A DNA stretch of 49,524 bases from positions 1 to 49,524 of the forward strand of contig ONYA01000015.1 in the NCBI GenBank assembly GCA_900321965.1. Direction: 5' to 3'. Origin of the DNA: an uncultured Prevotellaceae bacterium (GTDB taxonomy: Bacteria > Bacteroidota > Bacteroidia > Bacteroidales > Bacteroidaceae). The notes beneath the pieces are model-generated. The model ran no database searches. It saw only the letters and a program-made list of their open reading frames with translations, and was not told where the DNA came from. Below are positions 43,287-49,524 of this stretch, piece after piece (within the stretch, counting starts at the first letter, position 1; each line of letters opens with the position of its first letter). Both the position numbers and the translations under genes were made by a program.

Positions 43287-45626
43287 TTATTGCTTTAAGA
43301 GATTCAACTTGACCTTCGGTGCTAAGGCGTTGTTCACCTTCTCCGTGTATTTGGCGATGTTGGCGGTAGCGGAGCAACGAATGTCGCGGCTCGAAGCGCC
43401 GATGCTGAAGGTGTACTGTCCGCCATCGGTCAGCCACTGGCTGCCAGCCTCGTCGAACGAAGCGAGCATACGGACGGGAATCTGCATCGTCAGCACCTGC
43501 TGCTCGCCGGGCTTCAGCTCGCGGGTCTTGGCGAAGGCCTTCAGCTCCTGAGCAGGTTTTTCGAGGCTACCCTTCGGCGCGGTGACGTAGACCTGTGCCA
43601 CCTCCTTGCCGGCGACCGAACCGGTGTTCTTGACGGTGACTTGTACGGTGGCCGAACCGCCGCGTACACTGACCTTCGGCTTAGAGAACTCAAAGCTGGT
43701 ATAGCTCAGACCATAGCCGAAGGGATAGGCCACCTCTTTCTTAAAGGTGTCGAAGTAACGGTAGCCCACGTAGATATCCTCCTCGTGGTTGGTGTAGTCG
43801 CGTCCTTTCAAGGGAGAGCCCCACCCTATCTGTTCGCGATATGAATACATATCCATGTCCTGCGGGAAGTTCTTGGTCGACGGGTGGTCGGTGGCCGAGA
43901 TGGGCCAGGTCATGGTGAGGCGGCCACTGGGGTTCACCTTGCCCGTCAGCACGTCGGCCACGGAGTTGCCGCCCTCCATGCCGGGTTGCCAGGCACAGAG
44001 GATGGCGTCGGCGCGGTCGCGCCAAGAGACGGTCTCCATCACGCTGCCGCTGTTGAGGATGACGATGACGGGCTTGCCGGCAGCATGGAACTGGTCGCTG
44101 ACGCGGAAGATCATGTCTTTCTCCTGCTGCGTCAGGTTGAACTCACCCTCAATCTGGCGGTCCATACCCTCACCAGCCTGACGGCCAATGGTGATGATGG
44201 CGGCATCAGCCTCCCCTATTTCATGAGCCACGCAACGCTCGGAGATTTCTATCTCGTCGAGCTTCGGCTGTCCCTGGTTGAGGAACCACATCATCGGGTT
44301 CTTGTCGGCCTTCAGCTTGGCCTTGGCGTAAGGCACGTATTTCTGGTAGATGTCCGTCAGCAGGGGCGTGGTCTTCACGCCGATATTCTTCAGTCCCTGC
44401 ACCATATCGACCACGTAAGGCACGTTGACGCAGCCCGAGCCGAGACCGCCCGAGAAGAAGTCATAGGAATTGACGCCAAACAGGGCCACCGTCTTCAGGT
44501 TGCGGATGGGCAGCGTGCCGTTGTTCTTCAGCAGCACCATACCCTCGGCAGCACTCTGCCGCGTCACGGCGGCGTGAGCCTTCATGTCGGGCTTACTTGT
44601 ATACTTATAGCCTTTGAAGCGTGGTGTCCTGACGATATACTCCAGCATGCGGCGCACGTTACGGTCAACGTCCTTGATGTCAAGACGTCCGGCCTTCACG
44701 GCCTCAACGATGTCCGTCACCTGAGCAGGATAGCCGGGCATCATCAGGTCGCCGCCAGCCTGCACCTCCTGTTCGGTGGGCAGCGCACCGCGCTTGCCTA
44801 TCCAGTCGGTCATCACGATACCGTCGAACCCCCACTCATCGCGCAGGATCGTTGTCAGCAGGTCCTTCGAACCTTGGGCATACTGACCGTTGATGATGTT
44901 ATACGACGACATCACCGTCCACGGCTTGGAGTCGCGCACCATCATCTCGAAGCCGCGCAGGTAGAGTTCGCGCAGGGCACGCTGCGACAGGCGCTCGTCC
45001 ACACGGGTGCGGTCGCTCTCCTGGGAGTTCACGGCAAAATGCTTCGCCGACACGCCAACGCCTAAGCTCTGGATGCCGTTCACCATAGCCGTGCCGATGG
45101 CACCGGTGATGAAGGGGTCTTCGGAGTAGTATTCGAAGTTACGGCCGCAGAGCGGATTACGGTGCAGGTTCATGCCAGGGCCGAGGATGACGTCGACGCC
45201 AAACTCTAACGTCTCGTTGCCGATGGCCTCGCCAATCTGACGTACCAGTTCCGTGTTCCACGTCGAGGCGATACAGGTGCCTATGGGGAAGCCCGTTGCC
45301 GAATAGTCGTTAGGGTCGTTCTTGCGCTTCGTGTCGATATGAACGCCGGCAGGACCGTCAGCCACGCACGTCTCAGGAATACCCAGTCGGGGGATGCCTA
45401 CCGTCGTTCCGGCGGCACCGGCCACAATCTTCTCCTGATGTCCCAGCATGGCGCCGGAACCTACAAAGCCGCTGTTACCACCGCCCACCAAGAGCTGGGC
45501 TTTTTCTTCCAAAGTCATGGCCGCTATCACCTCGTCGATGTTCGTAGCCGTCAGTTTCGGTTGAGCATTCATTGTCGTTGTACAGATTAAGGCAGCAAGG
45601 CCTATTAGGATGGATGTTTTTGTCAT
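43287..45626 (-). CDS. bglX: GH3 beta-glucosidase
   Basis: A 779-residue secreted glycoside hydrolase family 3 enzyme with signal peptide MTKTSILIGLAALICTTTMN. The TIM barrel has MTLEEKAQLLVG, the KHFAVNSQESDR substrate loop and nucleophile Asp274 in GFDGIVMTDWIGKRG. The (alpha/beta)6 sandwich follows with AEGMVLLKNNGTLPI and the acid/base region RQAGEGMDR. A C-terminal fibronectin III-like domain covers about 665-755 (VTVKNTGSVAGKEVAQVYV). There is no PA14 insertion. It hydrolyses beta-glucosides; the true substrate could be another beta-linked oligosaccharide. It heads a two-gene transcript with the M16 protease. The symbol is by family resemblance. Confidence 0.9.
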   Translation of the reverse strand: MTKTSILIGLAALICTTTMNAQPKLTATNIDEVIAAMTLEEKAQLLVGGGNSGFVGSGAMLGHQEKIVAGAAGTTVGIPRLGIPETCVADGPAGVHIDTKRKNDPNDYSATGFPIGTCIASTWNTELVRQIGEAIGNETLEFGVDVILGPGMNLHRNPLCGRNFEYYSEDPFITGAIGTAMVNGIQSLGVGVSAKHFAVNSQESDRTRVDERLSQRALRELYLRGFEMMVRDSKPWTVMSSYNIINGQYAQGSKDLLTTILRDEWGFDGIVMTDWIGKRGALPTEQEVQAGGDLMMPGYPAQVTDIVEAVKAGRLDIKDVDRNVRRMLEYIVRTPRFKGYKYTSKPDMKAHAAVTRQSAAEGMVLLKNNGTLPIRNLKTVALFGVNSYDFFSGGLGSGCVNVPYVVDMVQGLKNIGVKTTPLLTDIYQKYVPYAKAKLKADKNPMMWFLNQGQPKLDEIEISERCVAHEIGEADAAIITIGRQAGEGMDRQIEGEFNLTQQEKDMIFRVSDQFHAAGKPVIVILNSGSVMETVSWRDRADAILCAWQPGMEGGNSVADVLTGKVNPSGRLTMTWPISATDHPSTKNFPQDMDMYSYREQIGWGSPLKGRDYTNHEEDIYVGYRYFDTFKKEVAYPFGYGLSYTSFEFSKPKVSVRGGSATVQVTVKNTGSVAGKEVAQVYVTAPKGSLEKPAQELKAFAKTRELKPGEQQVLTMQIPVRMLASFDEAGSQWLTDGGQYTFSIGASSRDIRCSATANIAKYTEKVNNALAPKVKLNLLKQ

Positions 45627-45652
45627 AGCTATTAATTATTGGATTTGGGCTA

Positions 45653-45660
45653 CAAAGATA
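45653..45660 (-). promoter_or_regulatory. -7 element for the GH3-M16 operon
   Basis: TATCTTTG on the minus strand, 27 nt before the start. At the -33 position stands GATGGCCGTTCC, aligned with TTTGGCCGTTTC of the promoter at 4220-4251 at the same spacing. Confidence 0.6.
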
Positions 45661-45697
45661 CAATATTTTATCGGAACGGCCATCGTTCTACCAGAAA

Positions 45698-45796
45698 ATA
45701 TAAGCCGCGCGTAAAAAAATATCGGCCTCTCGTGAAAAAATATCGGCCTCTCGTAAAAAAATATAAGCCTCTCGTGAAAAAATATAAGCCGCACGC
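45698..45796. repeat. Tandem ~21-bp repeat with phased A-tracts (module B)
   Basis: Five units such as TCGTGAAAAAATATCGGCCT and TCGTAAAAAAATATAAGCCT. A-runs start at 45713, 45735, 45755 and 45777, about 21 bp apart. On the minus strand the unit reads GAGAGGCTTATATTTTTTTA, identical to module A at 4381-4500. Confidence 0.85.
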
Positions 45797-45810
45797 ACCT
45801 CGCACCCGTA

Positions 45811-45859
45811 TCTCACACTACCTCTCACTTCTCACCTCTCAGTTCTCAGTTCTCACTTT
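45811..45859. repeat. TTCTCACTTCTCACCTCTCA microsatellite
   Basis: Degenerate 7-bp units (CTCTCAC, TTCTCAC, CTCTCAG, TTCTCAG) lie between the module B tandem repeat and its hairpin. No coding potential. Confidence 0.75.
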
Positions 45860-45905
45860 GTCTGTTATTCTCATTTTGTCTTGTATATATATGGTAGGCT
45901 AACAA

Positions 45906-45980
45906 GAAAACACCCCACCCATGTCGCCCATGTCGCTCCTACGCTACGGGTGGGATGGGCGACATGGGTGGGATGTTTTT
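45906..45980. repeat. Inverted repeat (module B hairpin)
   Basis: The arms CCCACCCATGTCGCCCAT (45914-45931) and its reverse complement (45955-45972) are perfect over 18 bp and extend outward with one mismatch through AAAACA. The spacer begins GTCGCTCCT. It shares 27 bp (45914-45940) with the reverse complement of the module A right arm and spacer edge. Both copies are followed by CTATC and a TACGCGC stretch. Confidence 0.88.
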
Positions 45981-46052
45981 CGGTTTCGCTATCATAATAC
46001 GCGCACAAGAGATAACTTATTTTAACGTTTCACGGTGCAAGATTCCGGTCTT

Positions 46053-46087
46053 TTTGGATTTAATCTATAGAAATAATACTAATTTTG
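46053..46087 (+). promoter_or_regulatory. Promoter of the serpin-sigma-Dma operon
   Basis: TAATTTTG (46080-46087) is a good -7. TTTG at 46053-46056 is 23 bp away, longer than usual. The ATG at 46095 is only 7 nt after the -7 element, so the message is nearly leaderless. Confidence 0.65.
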
Positions 46088-46094
46088 CACCATT

Positions 46095-47402
46095 ATGAAA
46101 AGAACTATGATGTGGGCCATCATCGCCCTAACGATGATTACAACCCAGTGGGCATGCAGTAGCGACTCGGACGAGATGACTGAGCCGACACCAACGATAT
46201 GCCCGGTAGAACCTGCTGACACTGTAGCCATTCCAACCACGCTGACCCTGACCCGCAGCGAACAGGAGATGGTCAACCAGAGTAACCAATTCGCGTTCAG
46301 ACTGTTCGAGCGGATAACCGACCCGGGGTGCTTCGGCACCTACAATGGCACCAAGGGCATCATCATCTCGCCCCTCAGCATCACCTATGCCCTTGGTATG
46401 CTTAACAACGGGGCGGCTGGCGAGACACAGCAGCAAATCAACGAGGTGTTAGGCTTCGGAAGCCAGGGTGCCGACAGCATCAACGCTTTTTGCCACAAGA
46501 TGCTGAAGAGGGGGCCAATGATAGACTCGTTGACAAAAGTGCTGATTTCAAATACCATCTTCCTGAACAAAGACTATACGCTGAAAACCGACTTCATCAA
46601 CAAGGCAAGGCAATTTTACGAGGCTGAGCCCGAAACCCGCGACTTCCGCGACGGCAACACGCTGAACGTCATCAACAAGTGGGCAGCCGACCATACGGAG
46701 CAGATGATTCAGAAGGTGCTTGACGAGAGTGAATTCAATCCTGAAGCCGTCAGCTACTTGCTGAATGCCATCTACTTCAAGGGGGCATGGACCTGCAAGT
46801 TTGACAAGGCAGAAACCGTACAAGAGCCCTTTAAACATATTGGCAACACTGAAGACATGACGTACTGTCAGATGATGCACCAAAGGAGAACATTCAACTA
46901 CGGCGAGACCGACGACTACCAGATACTGCAACTGCCCTATGGCAACCAGTCTTTCAACATGACCATCTTACTGCCTAAAGGCGAGACAAACAGCATGCCC
47001 AAGATTCCGACAGCAGAGCAGTGGACGGAACTCAATCGCAGACTGTTCGCTCAACTGGTTGATGTCAAACTCCCATGTTTCGAGAGTGAGACCGAATTGC
47101 GCCTAAATGATATTATGTGCGATCTTGGTATGCCCAATGCCTTTTCTGATCGCAAAGCAGATTTTCGTTATTTCGCAGACCGGCCGACCTTTATCGGCCT
47201 TATGAAACAGGCGGCAAAGATCAAGGTCAATGAGCAGGGCACAGAGGCAGCAGCTGTCACCGTTATAGGAGCATTTGATGGTTCAGTGGAGCCGCTGCAC
47301 GACGAGTATATAACGTTCCACGCCAACCACCCGTTCCTTTATGTCATTAGCGAAAAGACGACGGGGGCCGTCTACTTTATCGGAGTATATACGGGCTATT
47401 AA
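46095..47402 (+). CDS. Serpin-family protease inhibitor, lipoprotein
   Basis: A 435-residue serpin. The signal peptide MKRTMMWAIIALTMITTQWA ends before Cys21; the following SSDSDE is a likely surface-export signal for a Bacteroidetes lipoprotein. The fold is complete: SNQFAFRLFERI, IIISPLSITYALGMLNNGAAG, ISNTIFLNKDY, INKWAADHTEQMI, LLNAIYFKGAW and the closing ANHPFLYVISEKTTGAVYFI. The hinge of the reactive-centre loop is KVNEQGTEAAAVTVIG with small residues, so it should be inhibitory. By counting from the hinge, P1-P1' falls at or near Gly-Ser in AFDGSVEP, with a loop about six residues longer than alpha-1-antitrypsin on the P' side. First gene of an operon with a sigma factor and an anti-sigma factor. 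Confidence 0.95.
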   Translation: MKRTMMWAIIALTMITTQWACSSDSDEMTEPTPTICPVEPADTVAIPTTLTLTRSEQEMVNQSNQFAFRLFERITDPGCFGTYNGTKGIIISPLSITYALGMLNNGAAGETQQQINEVLGFGSQGADSINAFCHKMLKRGPMIDSLTKVLISNTIFLNKDYTLKTDFINKARQFYEAEPETRDFRDGNTLNVINKWAADHTEQMIQKVLDESEFNPEAVSYLLNAIYFKGAWTCKFDKAETVQEPFKHIGNTEDMTYCQMMHQRRTFNYGETDDYQILQLPYGNQSFNMTILLPKGETNSMPKIPTAEQWTELNRRLFAQLVDVKLPCFESETELRLNDIMCDLGMPNAFSDRKADFRYFADRPTFIGLMKQAAKIKVNEQGTEAAAVTVIGAFDGSVEPLHDEYITFHANHPFLYVISEKTTGAVYFIGVYTGY

Positions 47403-47408
47403 CAGCGG

Positions 47409-47978
47409 GTGTATTCTATAGGGACACAAGAACAGCGCTTGGTCAAGCGCCTGCAGGACGGCGAGAAGGGTGCCGCCCGCGAATTCTATTCCCTATATGC
47501 CGACTACTTGGCAGGCGTCTGCTCCCGATACATCGTCGATGAGGACGATCAGAAGGATGTGTTTCAAGACGCTCTCGTTCACATCCTCTCCCACATCGGC
47601 GATTTCCAGTATCGCGGGGCAGGCTCCCTGCCGGCTTGGGCCACACGGGTGGTCGTCAACCAGTCGCTGAAATTCCTGCGAAGCAACCAGCGGCATGAGT
47701 TTGCACCACTCTGTGACGACATTGCCGACGAGCCAGAGACGGACGACCCACCCATCAGCGACGTTCCGCCCGACGCCATCCACCAGATGGTGAGCCGACT
47801 GCCGACAGGCTACCGCACGGTGTTTAACCTCTACGTCTTCGAAGACCACAGCCACAAGGAGATTGCCCGCCTGCTCGGCATCAGCGAGCGCACTTCGGCC
47901 TCGCAGCTACACAGAGCCAAGAACCTGCTTGCGAAGATGATTCAACAGTACCACAACGACAAAAGCCCACGACGATGA
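47409..47978 (+). CDS. ECF sigma factor (Das-like)
   Basis: A 189-residue sigma-70 family protein. Region 2 is recognisable in AREFYSLYADYLAGVCSRYI and DVFQDALVHILSHIGDFQYR, with WATRVVVNQSLKFLRSNQRH as region 2.4, and region 4 in LPTGYRTVFNLYVFEDHSHK followed by the helix-turn-helix EIARLLGISERTSASQLHRA. It binds RNA polymerase core and directs it to alternative promoters. The GTG start at 47409 is 6 nt after the serpin stop. Its stop overlaps the ATG of the anti-sigma gene (ATGA), so the two proteins are coupled, as in the sigma/dual-membrane anti-sigma pairs of Bacteroides. Confidence 0.93.
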   Translation: MYSIGTQEQRLVKRLQDGEKGAAREFYSLYADYLAGVCSRYIVDEDDQKDVFQDALVHILSHIGDFQYRGAGSLPAWATRVVVNQSLKFLRSNQRHEFAPLCDDIADEPETDDPPISDVPPDAIHQMVSRLPTGYRTVFNLYVFEDHSHKEIARLLGISERTSASQLHRAKNLLAKMIQQYHNDKSPRR

Positions 47979-49204
47979 CAGAACAATGGAGACAGCAGAT
48001 GCGCGAGAAGATGGCAGACTACCGAAAGCCTGCCCCAGAAGTGGCGTGGGATGAGATAGAACAGGCAGTGGCCGCCTCGCGGCACGTCGCCTCGACAAGA
48101 TGGCTGCGCCGCGTGGCAGCGGCGGCCCTTGTTCTGTTGTTGGCAGGAGCAGGAGGCTATTGGGCGCTCACGACAGAGCAGACGGAAGAGGCGTCCAACC
48201 CGTGTCTTGTCGTACGGACCGTGTGTCCTATGGAAAAGCCGGTTTGCGATACGGTGGCACCAGAGCCTCAGCAGGCTGTAAAGCCTCGCCTGTCGAGAAC
48301 GACCGTCCGTCAAGTTGAGTCGCATAGCGTGGCTGTGGCTGAGCCCGAAGAGGAACTTCCCGTTGCCGATACGGCAGTCGTCGCTCCCGCGAAAGTTCCT
48401 GAAAAACGGGCAATGCCACGCAGACATCAAAATGTCAAGGTCGTCTATCCTTCCAATCTGCATCGTTCTTCTACCAATCGGCTGACGGCAAAGGTCTATA
48501 TGGCCAATATCATGGCAAACAGCCGTAGCGAAACATCATCCCGCCGAATAATACCAACGACGACCATCTACGAAACGACGGTGACAGAAGATGGGACTGG
48601 ATCTGGAGTTGATTTTGATGGTACTGTTACAGAATGGGATGGAGAAGGGGAAAACCCTAACGATAATCCCCCCGCCCCCCCTCCCGATGTGACTCCCCCC
48701 CATACCTATACAAAGTATGACACCATTACCACCTACAAAGAACTACAGGAGGGTGAGACTGTCCGCCACTATCAGCCCGTCCGCTTCGGCGTGTCGTTGC
48801 GCTACCAGTTGGACGACCGGTGGAGTTTGGAGGCCGGTCTGTCGTACACCCGCCTGACCTCAGAAATCACCAAGAACGTCAACAACGTCTTCACCACGAC
48901 GAAAATACATACAGACTACATCGGTATTCCCATGAACGTCGCCTACCACCTTTGGGCCACCCGCTATCTGGGCGTCTACACGTCGGCAGGCGGCACGGTG
49001 GAGAAAGCAACAGAGGGTAGCCTGTGGCAGTTCTCGCTGAACGGCGCTGTCGGCGTAGAGTTGAAGTTGGCCCGTTTGTTCAGCCTTTATGCAGAACCGG
49101 GACTGGGCTATTTCTTCGACAACGGCAGTTCGGTACCAACGCTCTACCAGGAGAAGCCGCTGAACTTCAACTTGGGCTTTGGTCTGCGGCTACACCTCAA
49201 ATAG
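47975..49204 (+). CDS. Dual membrane-spanning anti-sigma factor (Dma-like) with outer-membrane barrel
   Basis: A 409-residue protein with no signal peptide. Residues 1-40 (EKMADYRKPAPEVAWDEIEQ) carry the short cytoplasmic anti-sigma motif of this family, residues about 45-65 one inner-membrane helix (RRVAAAALVLLLAGAGGYWA), residues about 66-265 a disordered Ser/Thr/Pro-rich periplasmic region, and residues about 268-409 an outer-membrane beta-barrel (FGVSLRYQLDDRWSLEAGLS to LGFGLRLHLK). A chain that crosses both membranes matches the Dma anti-sigma factors described in Bacteroides thetaiotaomicron. The linker contains three poly-C tracts (6, 7 and 7) encoding prolines. It should hold the sigma factor inactive until a signal reaches the barrel. 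Confidence 0.92.
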   Translation: MTEQWRQQMREKMADYRKPAPEVAWDEIEQAVAASRHVASTRWLRRVAAAALVLLLAGAGGYWALTTEQTEEASNPCLVVRTVCPMEKPVCDTVAPEPQQAVKPRLSRTTVRQVESHSVAVAEPEEELPVADTAVVAPAKVPEKRAMPRRHQNVKVVYPSNLHRSSTNRLTAKVYMANIMANSRSETSSRRIIPTTTIYETTVTEDGTGSGVDFDGTVTEWDGEGENPNDNPPAPPPDVTPPHTYTKYDTITTYKELQEGETVRHYQPVRFGVSLRYQLDDRWSLEAGLSYTRLTSEITKNVNNVFTTTKIHTDYIGIPMNVAYHLWATRYLGVYTSAGGTVEKATEGSLWQFSLNGAVGVELKLARLFSLYAEPGLGYFFDNGSSVPTLYQEKPLNFNLGFGLRLHLK

Positions 49205-49300
49205 ACGCGTGCGGGGTAAAAAACAGACTGCCGACCACGCGTTATGGTGGTCGTCGAAAGAAGGCATCGACCACATCGTGAACGTCATGATGTAATCCAA

Positions 49301-49342
49301 AAGAGGGGGGACGACCTGTTGGCCGCCCCCCCTCTTCTTTTT
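49301..49342 (+). terminator. Terminator of the serpin-sigma-Dma operon
   Basis: AAGAGGGGGG (49301-49310) pairs with CCCCCCTCTT (49327-49336), followed by CTTTTTAATG. The interval 49205-49300 shows no gene. Confidence 0.88.
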
Positions 49343-49376
49343 AATGTTGAAAGATTGTTTTTAGGATTATTTAAGG

Positions 49377-49524
49377 TTATCGCCAAGGATTCTCAAAGCC
49401 TACGGGACCGTTCTCGAGCTTCTGGCACACCACCTCGACTTCCTCGAAGTGCTCCTGGCCGTCTTCCCACTTCTCCTTGTAGTTCACGCAGTAGCAGGCC
49501 GTGCCTTTCAGCTCCTTCATCGTC
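49377..49524 (-). CDS. Partial gene, C-terminal end of unknown protein
   Basis: The frame that ends with TAA at 49379-49377 is open back to the window edge: MKELKGTACYCVNYKEKWED, then GQEHFEEVEVVCQKLENGPV and GFENPWR. The ATG at 49520 could be the start, but the frame continues past it, so the 5' end is undecided. The protein has three cysteines and many charged residues. I do not recognise the family. Confidence 0.55.
   Translation of the reverse strand, partial: TMKELKGTACYCVNYKEKWEDGQEHFEEVEVVCQKLENGPVGFENPWR

Noticed and set aside
43884-45065. 393-residue open frame on the plus strand
   Set aside because: Antisense to the GH3 beta-glucosidase; His/Leu-rich and without any domain signature.
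45698-45796. Possible CRISPR array
   Set aside because: Units are contiguous with no unique spacers, and no cas genes are near.
45639-45902. 87-residue open frame across module B
   Set aside because: The residues mirror the 21-bp repeat (KKYRPLVKKYRPLVKKYKP) and there is no ribosome-binding context.

Overview
The window looks like a chromosomal segment of a Bacteroidales bacterium, most likely Prevotella or a close relative. Reasons: many promoters of the Bacteroidetes type (TTTG at -33, about 19-20 bp, TAnnTTTG at -7); Bacteroidetes-specific families (DUF4271, DUF4923, DUF4878, the DUF2795-type 73-residue protein); hemD-rnpA-yidD-tyrS linkage; rimP-nusA-infB followed by suf genes; and many secreted or lipoprotein genes. 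There is no rRNA, IS element, prophage or CRISPR array.

Layout. 1-4158 (-): start of a giant secreted multidomain protein, cut by the window edge. 4159-4789: repeat-rich divergent spacer (module A). 4790-7920 (+): a hypothetical protein, PduO-type cobalamin adenosyltransferase, a DUF2795-type small protein and an S41 protease. 8017-16873 (+): rimP-nusA-infB, then sufB, a free-Met-R-sulfoxide reductase, sufC and sufD. 16904-19665 (-): aroQ, O-methyltransferase, a hemolysin III/YiiX-like fusion and a lipoprotein. 19858-23256 (+): patatin/outer-membrane-barrel protein and xerD. 23325-25755 (-): OmpA-like protein and a von Willebrand A lipoprotein. 25952-33839 (+): M16 protease, metK, DUF4271, hemD, rnpA, yidD, tyrS; then tRNA-Gln. 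34089-37604 (+): gluconate 5-dehydrogenase-type SDR, sufS, rnhB and a DUF4923 lipoprotein. 37633-37788 (-): a probable small RNA. 37873-45626: GH35 beta-galactosidase (+), facing an M16 protease and a GH3 beta-glucosidase (-). 45627-46094: second repeat-rich divergent spacer (module B). 46095-49204 (+): serpin lipoprotein, ECF sigma factor and a dual-membrane anti-sigma factor. 49377-end (-): tail of another gene.

How genes work together. The central block is housekeeping: translation initiation and transcription factors, Fe-S assembly, SAM synthesis, tRNA processing and charging, and haem synthesis. The suf system is split: sufBCD lies about 18 kb from sufS. The flanks are envelope and glycan functions. 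The last operon couples a surface protease inhibitor to a sigma/anti-sigma pair of the Das/Dma type.

Most noteworthy: (1) palindromic GC-rich repeats sitting in frame inside sufD, rnhB and the beta-galactosidase; (2) a two-part non-coding module (phased T-tract tandem repeats plus a long hairpin) shared by the two divergent spacers 41 kb apart; (3) the serpin-sigma-Dma operon with poly-C tracts in the Dma linker; (4) a hemolysin III/papain-like hydrolase fusion; (5) an unassigned small RNA with its own -7 element and terminator; (6) degenerate 7-10 bp microsatellite linkers between co-transcribed genes. All calls come from reading the sequence; no database search was run.
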